Shown here: piece by piece, positions 1 through 12,049 of the stretch
Numbering within the stretch: position 1 is the stretch's first letter
Layout: each line of letters begins with the position of its first letter
From: Symbiodinium natans
Taxonomy: Eukaryota > Sar > Dinophyceae > Suessiales > Symbiodiniaceae
Assembly: GCA_905221605.1 (NCBI GenBank)
Contig: CAJNDS010002361.1
Coordinates: 173,364 to 237,363 of the forward strand
DNA length: 64,000 nt
Reading direction: 5' to 3'
Translations under genes and position numbers: made by a program
Notes under the pieces: generated by a model
What the model saw: only the letters and a program-made list of their open reading frames with translations
Databases searched by the model: none
Told to the model about the DNA's origin: nothing

Positions 1-430
1 TGGGGGTGGGGGTGGGGGTTGGGGGTTGGGGGTGGCAGGGTGCGTGCGGGGTGGGGGTGGGGGTTGGGGGTGGGGGTGGAGCAGGGGCCATTTTTTGACC
101 AGCATTGGCAGCCATGCAGGTTGAGGGATGAAGAATGGGACCAGGAGCCATGGGTCCATGAGAAGCATGGCGGGGGGCTTGGGCAAGGGAAGGAGTCTGC
201 GGAGCGGGAAGGGCGGATGGGCGGGGGGCGGGGTGCGTGGGTGGTGGGGGTAGGGCAAGCGGGCGGGCATGCACTGGGAGGAGCCATGGGTCCATGAGAA
301 GCATGGCGGGGTGCGTGGGGGGCTTGGGCAAGGGAAGGAGCGGGGGGCGGGGTGCGTGGGTGGTGGGGGTAGGGCAAGCGGGCGGGCATGCACTGGGGGC
401 CGGTCGAGCTTTGGATGGGGTGGAGTAGGT
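1..430. repeat. G-rich minisatellite with a ~130-base direct duplication
   Basis: The first 430 bases are dominated by GGGGGT/GGGGTT runs on the + strand. A unit beginning gagccatgggtccatgag occurs at about 145-278 and again at about 281-398, ending in both copies with gggcgggcatgcactggg. The second copy lacks about 16 bases. The G-rich strand could form quadruplexes. Reading frames across it are low-complexity Gly/Arg/Trp strings and are not taken as genes. Confidence 0.85.
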
Positions 431-779
431 GGTAGGGGCAATGGGTCTTCACTGACGCCGCCCCCGCTCCGGCTGGGGTCGGCGGATATACCCTACTTCA
501 TGTGCCATGTTGGCGTACAGTAATGTGACTGCATGTGGCTGCGCAGGAAGGTGCAGCTGGCGGCACTGGAACCATCCCGACCCGAAACAACTTAGTGGCC
601 GGATTCCTGGGCTTGGAACATCGTGGAACATGATCCCTGAGGGCTCTGAGACGTTTTGAGCTGCTGTGCAAAAGGAACGGGAGATGCCGTTGAACCTGCG
701 ACAGGCCAGCTGAAGATACGTTACACATCAACCCCAGATTTTTTAGCATGCTTTAGCCGCTTCGAAACGCTACGCAGCG

Positions 780-1254
780 GAATGTCTAAGAGCAAGACGA
801 AGCTTTTGCTGCAACGGTTGCGGCTTCACCTCGCCAGGGCCTTTACAAGGAAAGCTGCCGACTGGGTGGGCAGCTCCGCCGCGAGTTCCAAACATGGGAG
901 GCCGAGCGTTTACAGATGTTTACAGCAGCGTGCTGGTAGTAGCCATGGTGTAGCTGGTGGTTGTTGTAGCTGGTAGTAGTAGCTGGTACTGGTTTGGCTT
1001 GCGGATACTTGCAGTGCAGTGGCTTGCAGTGGCCTGCAGTGGCCTTGAGGTCGCGAGCTTGGAAGCGCTTCCAAGTATGCTGAGGCCAGAACAGCCTTCA
1101 GAACAGCCTCATCCGATCTGCTTCTCAGCCAGGAAGGACCAACATCTTAAGCTGCTCAGGCGACTACGCGCCCTTCAGCGCGAATTTGAGGGTCTTTGTA
1201 AAGACTTCTCCAAACTCTTCGAGGTGCGCAGTGCTGCGGACGCCGCCAAGCTTT
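780..1254 (+). CDS. candidate helical exons of an unidentified protein
   Basis: Two stretches read like exons. Around 792-955, one frame gives a charged helical sequence containing QLRREFQTWEAERLQ. Around 1128-1254, another gives LKLLRRLRALQREFEGLCKD and ends in a stop. Both are rich in Leu/Arg/Glu with coiled-coil spacing. The stretch between is uninformative. No start, no confirmed splice pair and no recognisable family could be assigned. They could be the end of a gene whose start lies before the window. Exact boundaries are guesses. Confidence 0.3.
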
Positions 1255-1399
1255 GAATTACGAGATCTGCCATGCAAAACCAGGACGACGCCGCAAAAGA
1301 GCGAATCAGCACGGATCAGGAGTCAGACGCAAGTTTTTGTTCGTGCAGCGATCTTCAGGCTGAACATGGTAACATATGGTGAATTCTCATAAATTGTGG

Positions 1400-3740
1400 T
1401 CCCTTCTTGGGGTACCCTGATTATGAGGGGCCGCCAAAAGGCACAATATATTTAGTGAACTGAGCATATACGTACATGTAGTATACATATATATATATGT
1501 ATCGAGCAGTTATCGAGCCATGAAGATCTCAAGTGAAAAGGACATGTCCTGGACTGTGGCTGGTGACGCTGATTCAGGCAAGGGCAATGACTCGCACAGA
1601 GGGGGTTGAAAGGAGTTGAAAGGTCATGCCGAGCTTTTGTATTGATACCAGTAGCGCCGATCTGCACCTATCACGTGGAAAATGATGCAAGAGCTTGGTG
1701 CTTGTTCCGAGCTAGCACTCAGCAAATGCTTGACAAAAGAACCAAGTCACCGTAGTTCGCACACGTGCCCTCAAAGAGCTCCTCGCGCACAACTGGACGA
1801 AGAAGGAGAAGAGTGTCACAGTGTTCTGCCTTGAGTGCCTTCTCAAAACCATGCAGGCCTTCCAAAGCAGCCTGTGAAAGGTCATGCCATCAGATCATCT
1901 CAGACACTGCTCCGTAGGACTTACTTTTGCTACGCGCGGTTGGCGTTGTTTGACTGTTCAGGCGGGTCCCCAGAGGAGGGTGATCGCATTTGGCTGCGGC
2001 TTGAGCAGACTCCTCAGAGAAGTGGTGTGAAGATTCATGCCTTGCCTCGTTGGTCAATGTGTTTTTTCGCTTTTCAGACGAGGTGCTACCCTGAAAGAGT
2101 GGCATGGTTCCGTGGCTCCAACATAGCCTGCGCAGTAGTGCAGCCGCAAAACAGCGCATGCGGGAGGTTCGTGCAACCACGCAGTGGTCAAAGAATGCTG
2201 CAGGAGCCGCAGGCCTGGAATATGCGAACTTCCGATGCTGTAAGAAGTTTTGTGAGCTTTCATGAGGTTCGGAGTAATTAGTTCGGAAGTTCGGTCTTGG
2301 CAACCAGACGTCGAGGATAAGTTCGTCTCCGAGCTGGATGGCGTTGCAGCGCGTTTGGAAATGCCTGGACACCTGAGCCGAAGAGCCCCCCGTTTCATCT
2401 TGCCAATGGGTTTGCTGATGAGTGTTCTCAGGCTGCGGCAGCGCATTGACTCCTTAAAGGTCCAGCGAGATGTCAGAGGATGTCAGTCGGTTACCATCGG
2501 TCAAATCGAGCATTGTTTACCCGTCAGGAGGATGCAAGGCTTGCCCGCCGGAGTCGGTCCAGACCCCATGTTCTGAGTGGACAAGGAAAATCGTGAACCA
2601 AATGGCTGGCATCACCCGCCCGCGTTGCTCAAGGAATAGACTAACGCGCTTTGCCGGCGGGCTGATGCCGCACCCGCCTCAGCGTACTGATCCAAAACTA
2701 GAAGAAAACGATGACAAGTAGAATCATGGTGCGTCGAACGCTATTTGTCATGGAAGGCCCAATGCAGCTGCCAGCACTGCCCGCAGACCTCACATAGCCG
2801 TTCCCTCAGATTGCTCAGCGACTTCTTGAAGAGAAGCCTTCGTGCTAAGAGCACTCTGTTGCTTTGCCCCATCACGGACTTGCAAGCCGGAGGATGCGGA
2901 CAACTCCGCGGCTGCAGAAAGACCTGAGGCCCGCCAGCACATTGTGCAAGGCATGCCTTTGACGTGAGATATGTTGTTTTCTTGCGTGCTTTGGCCTTCT
3001 CAAGCCAGCAAGGGCTGTGAGCACGGTTGCAATCACTTGCATTGCACATCTGTAGTGCCCAGGCCGCGAGGGCCCCTGCGAGGGATGCAGCGAGGGCCGA
3101 GCCGGCCGAAGCCCCGGCCGAGGCTCGCGAGGTCAACGCCCGCTGGGCTCCCAGCGACTGTTTACATCGGGTAATATGAAGCATATGAAGCGCATTGAGG
3201 CCACTGCAGTTCGGACTAGAGCGGACTCTTTTTCGATGGTTTTTGCACTAAGCCTGCGCATTCTGACTCATGTTATGTTCGACCGAATTTTCTTGTGGAC
3301 TGCCTAGTTCTCTGACTCATTGTGGCTAATCCTCCAGATATATGGACATCTGGTCCAGAAGTTGTTTCTTCGCTGCAAGTGCACTATAGCCCATAGTGCT
3401 CTGCACACAATTTATCCGGCAAAGTGTCGAATCCACAGAAGATCATAAAAGTGGAATCCAGAAAGGAAGTTCAATTAAGCTTCCCACGCATGGACCTAGT
3501 GCGCTGCAATGCAGCAGCAGCCAGCAAGAGTTTGCAGAATCTTGGAAGCAAGCTACCTGAAAAACCCCATTGTGTTTGCTTATTTTCGTCATTTGGTACT
3601 GCATCTTTTCGCTTGCGCTTGTTATACTTGTAGCATGCCCGATGACGTCCTGCGACAAGTCGACAAAGCACTACAACACTTGTTAAGATTGCTTGACCGC
3701 ATGTGAGATTCTAAGCGTTGCAGACACTTGCAGAACGTAG
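1400..3740. other. no confident gene; weak exon-like fragments
   Basis: About 2.3 kb without a recognisable product. A short TA repeat lies near 1482-1500. A frame at 2262-2576 gives a mixed sequence (VEDKFVSELDGVAARLEMPG) and could contain an exon, but no family match or clear splice pair was found. GC-rich Ala/Arg frames near 2741-3184 read equally well on both strands and are probably chance. Confidence 0.4.
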
Positions 3741-4183
3741 TCTCTAAAATGGGTGCGACGACATGAAGGTGGTGGTGCAGATGCGTGGATTTCGTCTGAA
3801 GCGGCTGCCAGGTGCTGAGCAGTAGCTAAGCACAGGCATCCCGCAGCATTTGATGGCATGCGATAGACCCATGTGCTGTGCCCTGGTGTTTGTGCTCAAA
3901 CTGAGGCCCAGACTTTCCATCCTCGTCGCGATCGCCGGGAGGAGTCCAGGCAGCCTGCTGGCCAGGCCAGTGGGGCAATGGCTTTCACTCGGGGATTACA
4001 AGCCACGTTGTGACAACAGCACGGTGAGAATATTTCAGTGGTGATGACAGCATCCAAAACATCACCGACCACCAAGCACTAAGAAGCAAAGCCAAGCCGA
4101 GCAATGATCATGCAGAAGCCTTGCGGTCCTCGTGCCTCGTAAGTTGAAGAACGCTGGCATAGGACAAAGGTGATGGCCTGCAG

Positions 4184-4630
4184 GTGCCCTGGCACACGTT
4201 CCTCATTGCGAGTTCCGTCTTGGTGGCTGTCTGGGTTGTCGGCATTGTGTGGTATGTCATCAACCCGCTGGCCCTGTCCATGGCCTACAAGCTTCAGAGA
4301 TCTTACAATAGACGCGCACCGGACCATGCACGATCTTGCAATATCTGTTATTTTAACATGACAACGATGTCCTTGGCATTCATATTCTCTGGATCTCCAA
4401 CTTGCACCTAAGGAGCCACAAGCCAGGCATCGAAGTCGAAGTGAGTCCGGCTGCCCACGCATGCTAATGCTAACCTGTCTCGCGCAGTCTCCCACCTCTG
4501 CGCGTCAGTGGCAAGAGGTTGCTCCGGATTGCTTGATCATTTGGAACGAAAAGGTGGTGTACCGATGTACGCGCGCGCTGCACAGGTTGAGAAGTTTGCT
4601 AAGTTGATCCAAGTCTGGGATGCGCACGCT
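4184..4630 (+). CDS. candidate exons of an unidentified single-pass membrane protein
   Basis: After the acceptor cag|gtgccctggcac, an exon at 4184-4297 encodes VPWHTFLIASSVLVAVWVVG, then IVWYVINPLALSMAYKLQ. This is a strongly hydrophobic helix of over 20 residues followed by a polar stretch. A second exon begins after gcgcag at 4488 and reads SPTSARQWQEVAPDCLIIWN then EKVVYRCTRALH to about 4583. A third frame from 4586 reads VEKFAKLIQVWDAHAA. Phasing between exons was not fully resolved. The protein probably sits in a membrane, but I do not recognise the family, and the start and end are not located. Confidence 0.45.
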
Positions 4631-4699
4631 GCTCTACCGTCTCGTTTATGTACTCAGTGTTTTTTGCCTGTGTGCGTGGGTAGCGCGGGAGGCGGCACG

Positions 4700-5606
4700 A
4701 CGTGCTGAGTATTTAGAGCTACTGTAGGTTTTTGGAGATAGTTCTGTCACCCACCGCAACGGGCCAGTACGCCTTCCCTCCTTCCATGAGACAACTAGAA
4801 ACGACTTGCAGTTAGCCAGGTCATCATGTGTCACCATTCCGCAATCGTTTCGGCCTTGTACTTGTGCCAGGATGTGCTCTTTCCTAGTCGCCCACAGCCG
4901 GCTACGCCCAGAGCAGACAATGACTTACTCGTAGGCAGGAGTGCAGCGTGCAGGTGGGGGCGGTGACAAAGGAGGACAGGAGAAGTAACAATGTACATGT
5001 CTGTTGTGTGTCTTTCTTGGTACATGCTTAAGTAAGAATCAAGGAAAAACACAGAAGCCACAATGAAAAAGCAATGGCAAAGATATACGCGCACAACACA
5101 GCTTGTGTGAGCACAGATTCGTCCATCGCGTGTGCCCCGGACCCTTCCCCAGACCCCCGCGGCCCCCAGCCAACTGCTGCTGCGAACCCTCGTGACCGCT
5201 TGATCGTGTATTTCGTGCATTTCGGACGCTGCGCTATTTGGTCCCGGTCACCCAAAGATGCGCATCATCGGCCCGTAGCTCGATGATGCTCGGCTACCCC
5301 TGGTTTGGGATTTTGGGATGTAATGAAAGGGTTCAAGGTTGAGTGGTTTAGGGGTTTGGGTTTAGAGTTCACGTGCCTTTCGATGTTTGCTGCAGCGTTG
5401 GCAAGTTTTGATGAGGCATAGGCGTAGATTTCTTGGTAAACTCTCCCTGGCCATTGGCGTTCGGCCTGCCTTTTGACGGCCCGGAACTTGGTCTCTGGAA
5501 CATGAGCTCACGAGCATTGTTTGGTTCTGCTTGGTGTTCTTGAGGCGTTGCAGCCGGGGAGGCCTGCGCAAGAGTGTAAACGCTAGACAGGAAGCAGGAA
5601 TAGGCT
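4700..5606. other. intergenic stretch with degenerate TTTAGGG-like tract
   Basis: No gene supported. At about 5300-5370 there is a run of gggttcaaggttgagtggtttaggggtttgggtttagag. This resembles decayed plant-type telomere repeats (TTTAGGG), which dinoflagellates share. The same flavour recurs near 10590, 16880, 22040, 30795 and 44290. The stretch lies directly upstream of PRP19 and would hold its promoter. No spliced-leader relic is visible. Confidence 0.5.
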
Positions 5607-8600
5607 ATGCTTCCTTTGGTGTACGAGTGGAGGTACTTGACATCACCAGGATGTCAACAATTGCGAGCATCTCGGGAGTACTGTTCAGTTTTTGACCCTG
5701 CCTGGATTTGCCCCTGCACTTGGCCTGCGCGCAGGTGTGTGCAATTTCCGGTACTGCACCAGAGCAGCCAGTTTACTCTCCAAAGACCAGGTCGATGCAC
5801 AGCTTGCTTTCTTGCTTTTGGATTTGTGACCTGCTTGGAACACAGCACCTGGAAGGCAGGTCTATGAGCGGCGGCTCATCGAGAAGCAGGTGCAGGAGAA
5901 CGGACGATGCCCGGTGACCAAAGAGGAGCTGACGCAGGACGATGTCAGAGGTCAACAGTGCCGTTCTCTCCCGGGTTGCATGTGATTCCGCTTGTTGTCA
6001 GGAAGACCTTTGTGAGATGAAAGTCAACAAGGTGGTCAAGCCACGGCCAGCTGCCGCAACTTCCATCCCGGGCATGCTGCGCCATCCTCACAAATGTCTG
6101 ACGTTTTGCTCGCAATTCATGTTCCCGGACATCGAGGACTCTTTTGCAGAGCGAATGGGATGCCCTCATGTCAGAGACATACGAGCTGAAGACGATGGGA
6201 ACTCAGTACAGAAGCACGAAGAAAGTCAACCCAGCAACAGTCCTGACTGCCGACTGCTCGCCTGGACAGGAATCTTGACACCACGCGCAAGCAACTTTCC
6301 CACGCACTGTATCAGCATGACGCCGCCTGCCGTGTTATCGCTCGACTTCTACGCGAGCGCGATGCAGCGCGGGCGCAGGCTGGCGACATGGTGTCACAGT
6401 GTCTGACATGCATCTGCGCATGTGCGCACGCGCACGCCATTGATGCTATTAACAGGCATTGTAAGAAGAGATGTGCAGAGATGTAAGAGCACGCATGGAT
6501 GCATGTGAATGTGTGTCGATGCGCGTGGGGAAGCATCCTGCCAGGTAGTGCAGCTGCAAGATCAGCTCAGCAACTCCACGCCTGCAAACGCACCTGTGGG
6601 GTCTGCCGAGGACACGGCAGAACCTGATCTTGTGTTTTTCCTGTCTTTTCCTGATTTGTCTTCATGACTTGTTGACTGATGTTGACTGTTGACGAGGGCG
6701 AGACTGGCCTTACTCCACAGATCCTGAACAAGATGGAGGAGACGCTGCATGCAGAAAAGCGCAGCTGCCGTCACCAAGCTATCACTCATGCCGCAGACTG
6801 CCTCTGTGGGCCATTTCAAGGAGCTTGCCAAGAGCCTTGCAAAGAGTCGCAAGCAGTTTGGAACCCAGATGCGACTTCATTCAGCTCTCAAGGGCATTTG
6901 CAGTCTGAGAAGGAGCTGACCGGCGGATTCAAGCATTGTTCAAGCATTGTTCAAGCATCTTCAAGCAGTATCTTGCAAGCCGTTGTGCCTTGAGCCGCTG
7001 GAGGCGCACTTTTCCTGACCTCAATCCCCTGGAAGAGGTCAAGAGGCCAGTGTTGTCAAGTTGTACGACGGTACAGCTGTGTGATACCGAGCCAGACACT
7101 TTTGGCCAGGATGGAATGCAAGGGCTCATTCTCCACCATCCATCAGTCCACTGCACCGGGGGTGGTTTGCGTGGACGTTCACAAGGTCGAAGTTATGTGC
7201 ACTCCGTCCTCACTGCACGTCAGATTTCCGTCAGTTCATGTCAGTTACTGTGAATCCTTCTCCCAGCCTTCGCGGCTGCTTCGCTAATCGCTTCGAAGGC
7301 ACATCCTCACCGGATTGCGACTGGTGGTGTGGACAGCCAGGCCAGCTTTCAGTGAGTGCCCGGTGAAAACTCAGATCGCAATGCATTGCAATCCTTGTTC
7401 CGCCATGACAGGCTTAGACCAGCTTCTCGCAAAATCGCTTTGAGAGATTTGAGAGGTGATTCTTTTCGATGCGCAGAAGAGCAAGCCTGTGCAGAAGATG
7501 GCTGGCCACTCCAAGAGGGTGCGCGAACGTAATCAGCCTGCATGTTCTGCCGCAACATTTCTTTAGCAGATAGCGTCAAACGCTTGTGCATACCTGTTAC
7601 ATCTTGTTACATCTTGTTGCAGGTCACAGCGGTGAAGCTGCACCCCGACAAGGACGTAGTGGCTTCTGCGTCGCAGGATGCGACGGCCAAGGTCTGGACG
7701 TGCAGCAGCACTACAGACTGGTCAAGCCAGTGCGCCCCGTAGATCGCCGTGTAGTCAACAGCAGGTAGTGATTACTCATCAGTGCTCGCGCAGATCTCTC
7801 GGTTTTTCGCAGAGTGTTTCTCCGAAGCGCGACCTCACCCCTTTGAATCGATTCCGACTTTCGGACAAATCTTCGGATCAGGTACAACTGCCTGCACACG
7901 ATCCGCAAGCATAGCGCGGAAGTCACAGATCTGTCAATTCATCCGCTCGGTGAGCTTGGGTCCGAGACTGCTCGGTCATTCTACGAGACCTACTTTTCGG
8001 TGATACTCAAATCTGGATCGCTGCTGCTAAGTTACTTGCTGACGGCATCCTTGGACAAGTCCTGGGCCATTCACGACTTTGCGACTGGCCGCTGCATACG
8101 TCACATGCAGGTGGGTTGCCCAGTATCTAAGCTGCAGCAGTGATGTCCTGGTGTCATGTCAGGACTTGGACTCTGCATACCCCTGCATGAGCTTTCATCC
8201 AGATGGGCTCATCATTGCCGGCGGCACACAGGCTGCTTCTCCTGACGCGGTTTTCGATGACTTGAGATTTGGTTCTGAAGCCTCTGCAACTTCCTGCCCA
8301 TCCCTTTCAGATTCAAATTCCGCACTACACTCAACTCTCACGGTCATACACGTGCTCATATGCTCACTGTCACGTTGCTTCAGAGTGCTTCGGCTCAGGT
8401 TCTTGCTTAGTTACTCATCGAACGCAGAACTTAAAAAGCGCATCCTTGTCGAACGCAGGACAAGACGGTTGTTGTGTGGGATGTGAAGGAGCAGGCTTTG
8501 GACATTGCATGTTGCAGTTTCAGTGCAACGCCCTGTGGCGATTACTCAGTCTTGTTAGAGTTTAACTGCTTATTCTTACTTATTGCTGTGCTGTATACTC

Positions 8601-10881
8601 GCGCATCCTCTGTATTTGTGTAAGTGCAGGCGACAGTCGCCACCCTTACTGGCCACGAGGGCGCAGTCCAGGCTGGGGCAGCGCAGCGTAGCATTGTGTT
8701 ATCCAACCCTACAGTATGAGTCCAGATGGGTCCCCTGTGCTCCGCGCGGACATGCGCACAGTGTCTGCAGACTCTCTCCTTCTCTGGCAATGGCTATTAC
8801 CTGGCATCTGCTTCGACCGATGGTGTTGTCAAGCGCGAATCTCAGAGAATTTCGGTCCCGAACCACCAGATCCACCAGCTTCTGCAGTATGTGACATGCA
8901 AGCATGTTGCCTTTTTGGTTGACGAGGCTGTGGGACCTGAGAAAGCCGCTGAATATCCAGACTATCAAGGATGGTCAAGCTGTGAGTGTCATGCACTCCT
9001 CGATGGGCTTGTTTGCACTTGTCGGTCCTGCAGGCCGATGGCCCTGTTCATTCTGTTGCATTTGATGCAACTGGGTGCGTGCCTGGACAACTGCAGGCTC
9101 AAGAGCACATGCTTCGACTCAGATTGTCGGACTTAGGCAATACTTGGCTGTGGGCAGCAAGAGCGTACAGGTGGGCATGGCACGTCTAGTCGAGCTGACT
9201 TCTGCTGAGAGTACGCAGCCGCTGAGGTCTTCAACTTTGCAACGAAGACAACGTTGACAGAGGCTGTTGCTTTCAAGGACCCGGGGCAGCATGACCGCGT
9301 AGTTCCCGGACTCTGACCCAGCAATCCCAACAACATATTGCCAAGCTCCCTGACTGAGCTCCGACACGTTTTATCGGACGAGTGGAAGAAGTAAAAACGG
9401 TCGCAGTCCGTACCACATGTAAGTCCAGGCCCAGGACCCTCAGAACAGCAGGTTGGCAGCGTAGAGAATGCCGCCTCAGCAGCAAGCAGCAAGGCAGGTG
9501 GGCAACTTTAACGGATTGGCCTCAATAGACAAGCATGGGGATCCATGCGAGTGGGAAAGCTTCGAGAAAGAACAACCATTCGCAAACTTTCTTTCTGTGG
9601 AAACAAATTTAACAGAGGTTGTGAGACGAGCACAAGGCAGGAAACCTCAGGCCAGGCTGGCAACATTGCCGGAGTGTGGCCTCTGCAATATACAGTCTAA
9701 GGGGCCTCAGGCAGGCAAATGTCCGAAGACGTCCTACGATATCATGAAGGCTAGTGTATCCCCAGGTGGCATGTCAGGGAGCAGGCTGGGCGGTTCCGGT
9801 GTGTGTGTGTGTGTGTGTGTCAGTAGCTTCCCAGGGCGAGCGTCGCACAGTGCCAGTGCTAACCCCGTGCCCAGAACGATTACGAACAGCAAAATCTATG
9901 GTCGTTACCACTTGTGCCTTCCAACGTAGAATCGCTTGCTGTTTTTCGTTCGGCTGTGTTTGTCTGATCGACCTCTCTAACTGTGGCTTCAAGATAGATG
10001 TCTTGCCGCGCCCAGCTTCGTACCTTAAGCTCACGGCCTCACAAAATGAAGCCCAGCCTCGCAGGCTTTGAATGTTTTGCACCCTTCCACCACAAAACAA
10101 GAGAGCCACGCTGTCTCTAGGCCCAGCTTGGGCCAGGCATGGCTTATGCCTTTGTCCTTGCCTTGCGTAGCCTACGACAGCTGCACTCACCGAGCATGCC
10201 ATTCTTGCGGCTGCACTGGGTAGGTTGAACTTCCTGATAGTCGAGCTTCTTAAGGATAGAGCAAGCCAGTATGCGAGCCACTCACATGGCCAGATCTACA
10301 ATTTCAGCCACAAACTTATTTTAAGTCGAGAACGCCTGGCGGCGAGTCAGCCGCCGCTCCCAAACATTTTTCACATCGGGTACGGGAGGAAGGAGGGGGG
10401 GGGGTGGTGAGGGGGTTCGAACCTTCAAGACTGTTAATAGATTCTAGAATATGAGCTGACGAGTGTTTATCGCCTCTTCAGTCCAGAGGTGCGGGGTCCA
10501 ACTGTTCAAATTCAACAGGACGCTCGGGCTTCTTGATTGAAAGCGTCAACACGAATCTACATTCTTCTAAAATCGGATTCAGACCCCTTCTTAACCCAAA
10601 CCCCTAAGACTTTTTCCCCTAATTACCATCCGAAAAATTAAAGACAACAAGGGACTTTCTGCCCTCAAGAAGTGAAGTGCAGCCAAGAAGATAACCACAC
10701 ATGTGCGAGGAGCACACAGACGCAGTGACCGGTCTTTGCTGGGGTTCGGCCGCCAGTGCGATGAGAAGATCTGCCTCGTGCTTTTGCAGTTTTGCTTGTT
10801 TGTTTGTGCTCAGGTCCACACGCAAAGACCCTGGCCAGTGTGTCCATGGACCGCTCTCTGAAAATCTATTCTGGCAAATGA
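5607..10881 (+). CDS. PRP19: pre-mRNA-processing factor 19 (U-box/WD40 E3 ubiquitin ligase)
   Basis: PRP19 is the core of the NineTeen spliceosomal complex: an N-terminal U-box, a tetramerising coiled coil and a C-terminal WD40 propeller. U-box: [17 protein letters not shown] (5735-5790) joins [20 protein letters not shown] (5856-5937). Next come [14 protein letters not shown] (6002 on), [13 protein letters not shown] (to 6190) and the family hallmark [19 protein letters not shown] (6270-6378). Further exons: 6545-6631, 6697 on ([11 protein letters not shown]), about 7130-7185. Propeller exons: 7299-7340, 7456-7518 ([20 protein letters not shown]), 7623-7710, 7882-7951, 8031-8110, 8163-8231 ([13 protein letters not shown]), 8459-8494, 8630-8671, 8771-8832 ([16 protein letters not shown]), 8937-8969 ([14 protein letters not shown]), 9034-9074, 9137-9170, 9211-9262, 10710-10755, 10814-10881 ([14 protein letters not shown], stop). 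Exon 1 (ATG 5607, four codons) is inferred by analogy with the short human start. Linker about 6735-7130 and a few junctions are unresolved. Donors are mixed GT, GC and GA. Identity is very secure; nothing shows that it is broken. Confidence 0.93.
9798..9819. repeat. (GT)n microsatellite in a PRP19 intron
   Basis: A GT run at the centre of the 1.45-kb intron between the PRP19 exons ending at 9262 and starting at 10710. This is the longest intron in the gene and carries no other supported gene. A G run (10395-10406) and a TTTAGGG-like stretch (10588-10612, complementary orientation) lie in the same intron. Confidence 0.8.
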
Positions 10882-10967
10882 ATGTGGTGATATCTCACCG
10901 TACACCGTTCCCATTCTGTATATATCTGATATGGGCATTTGCTGCGCCCTCACTCTGTGGCTGTCTC

Positions 10968-11034
10968 TTGCTCTCTCTCTCTCACACGCTCTCTCTCTCT
11001 CTCTCTGTTTCTCTCTCTGTCACTCTGTCACACA
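10968..11034. repeat. (CT)n microsatellite just downstream of PRP19
   Basis: Alternating CT with short interruptions (ctctctctctc, acacgctctctc, tgtcactctg) starts about 90 bases after the PRP19 stop. It is probably in the 3' flank. Translated frames (Leu/Ser strings) are artefacts. Confidence 0.85.
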
Positions 11035-11099
11035 CTCGCACAAACCCTTACCGCTCACTATTGCTGTCTCCCGAACATGCCTTATATGCCCTCAGCACA

Positions 11100-11755
11100 T
11101 CTCGGGGAAGCCGCTATTCTGTAGCTGCTGAGATGCTCGAACGGTGCCGGTGGAAAATAAGTGCAGGTGCAACTGCAAATGCTGAGCGGAGGCGCTTGCA
11201 AGAAGCAGACCCCCACATCCAGACTGTAGACTGTGTTGTCTCGCGGTTCCATGAGTTCAGTGATATATGAGCAAGTTTATAGGTGTTGCCACTCACTTAC
11301 TCTTAAGAAGCGTTAGCACTGTCTGGCTTCCAGTGCAACGCCCGGGTCTCGAAGCTCCGAAGAGGCTCCCCAGTTTTCCGCACAAGGGGGAAGTTTGCTA
11401 CGAAGCGTGATGCAAAGTGGAAACGAAGTTGAGAACTCCTTATACCTCCCCAAGGCTTCGTCGGGCTTATCCAACCTAGATATGTCGAAGCGCATGATGC
11501 CGCATTTTCATGCAGAGGTATGTCAAGAAGCTAAAGCTAAGTCAGCATATATGTATTCATCACGAGGACGAGCATGGTAGCCAATTTATCATGCCACGGT
11601 ATAGGAAACGTGGATCCATGTAAATACATGTGGCACCAGCTTAATCGCAGTTTTTTGCAATGAAACGTCATCAATTTCGAGGCAAGAAAGCATCAGCAAG
11701 AGCAAATATCAAGACGAGCCATATGCCTTTGTTGTCATTGTGGCCGTGTTTGTGT
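11100..11755. other. no confident gene
   Basis: Short frames on both strands, with no recognisable domain, splice logic or composition that favours one of them. It lies between the CT repeat and the trinucleotide block. Confidence 0.4.
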
Positions 11756-11761
11756 TGTCGC

Positions 11762-11766
11762 AGTGG

Positions 11767-11819
<53 letters not shown>

Positions 11820-11914
11820 GCTCTGGCTCTTGCTCTGGCTCTTGCTCTGGCTCTTGCTCTGGCTCTTGCTCTTGATTTTGCTCCTGATCCTGCTCCTCCT
11901 GCTCCTCCTCCTGC

Positions 11915-11948
<34 letters not shown>

Positions 11949-12014
11949 GCTCCTGCTGCTCCTGCTGCTCCTGCTGCTCCTCCTCCTCCTCCTCCTGCTG
12001 CTGCTGCTGCTGCT
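11762..12014. repeat. compound trinucleotide/decanucleotide block (TTG)n-(CTTGCTCTGG)n-(CTG/CTC)n
   Basis: Three repeat types abut: about 20 units of TTG (11765-11820), then CTGGCTCTTG-type decamers (11821-11870), then about 45 units mixing CTG and CTC (11881-12014). The + strand is almost devoid of A. Long Leu, Val, Ala, Ser or Asn frames here follow from the repeat and carry no evidence of being genes. Confidence 0.93.
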
Positions 12015-12049
12015 TTGCATGTGCACAGCCCCACAACCATCCAAATTTT

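Noticed and set aside
780-1254. Syntaxin/SNARE gene
   Set aside because: Helical wording is reminiscent, but no SNARE zero-layer Gln register or C-terminal membrane anchor was found.
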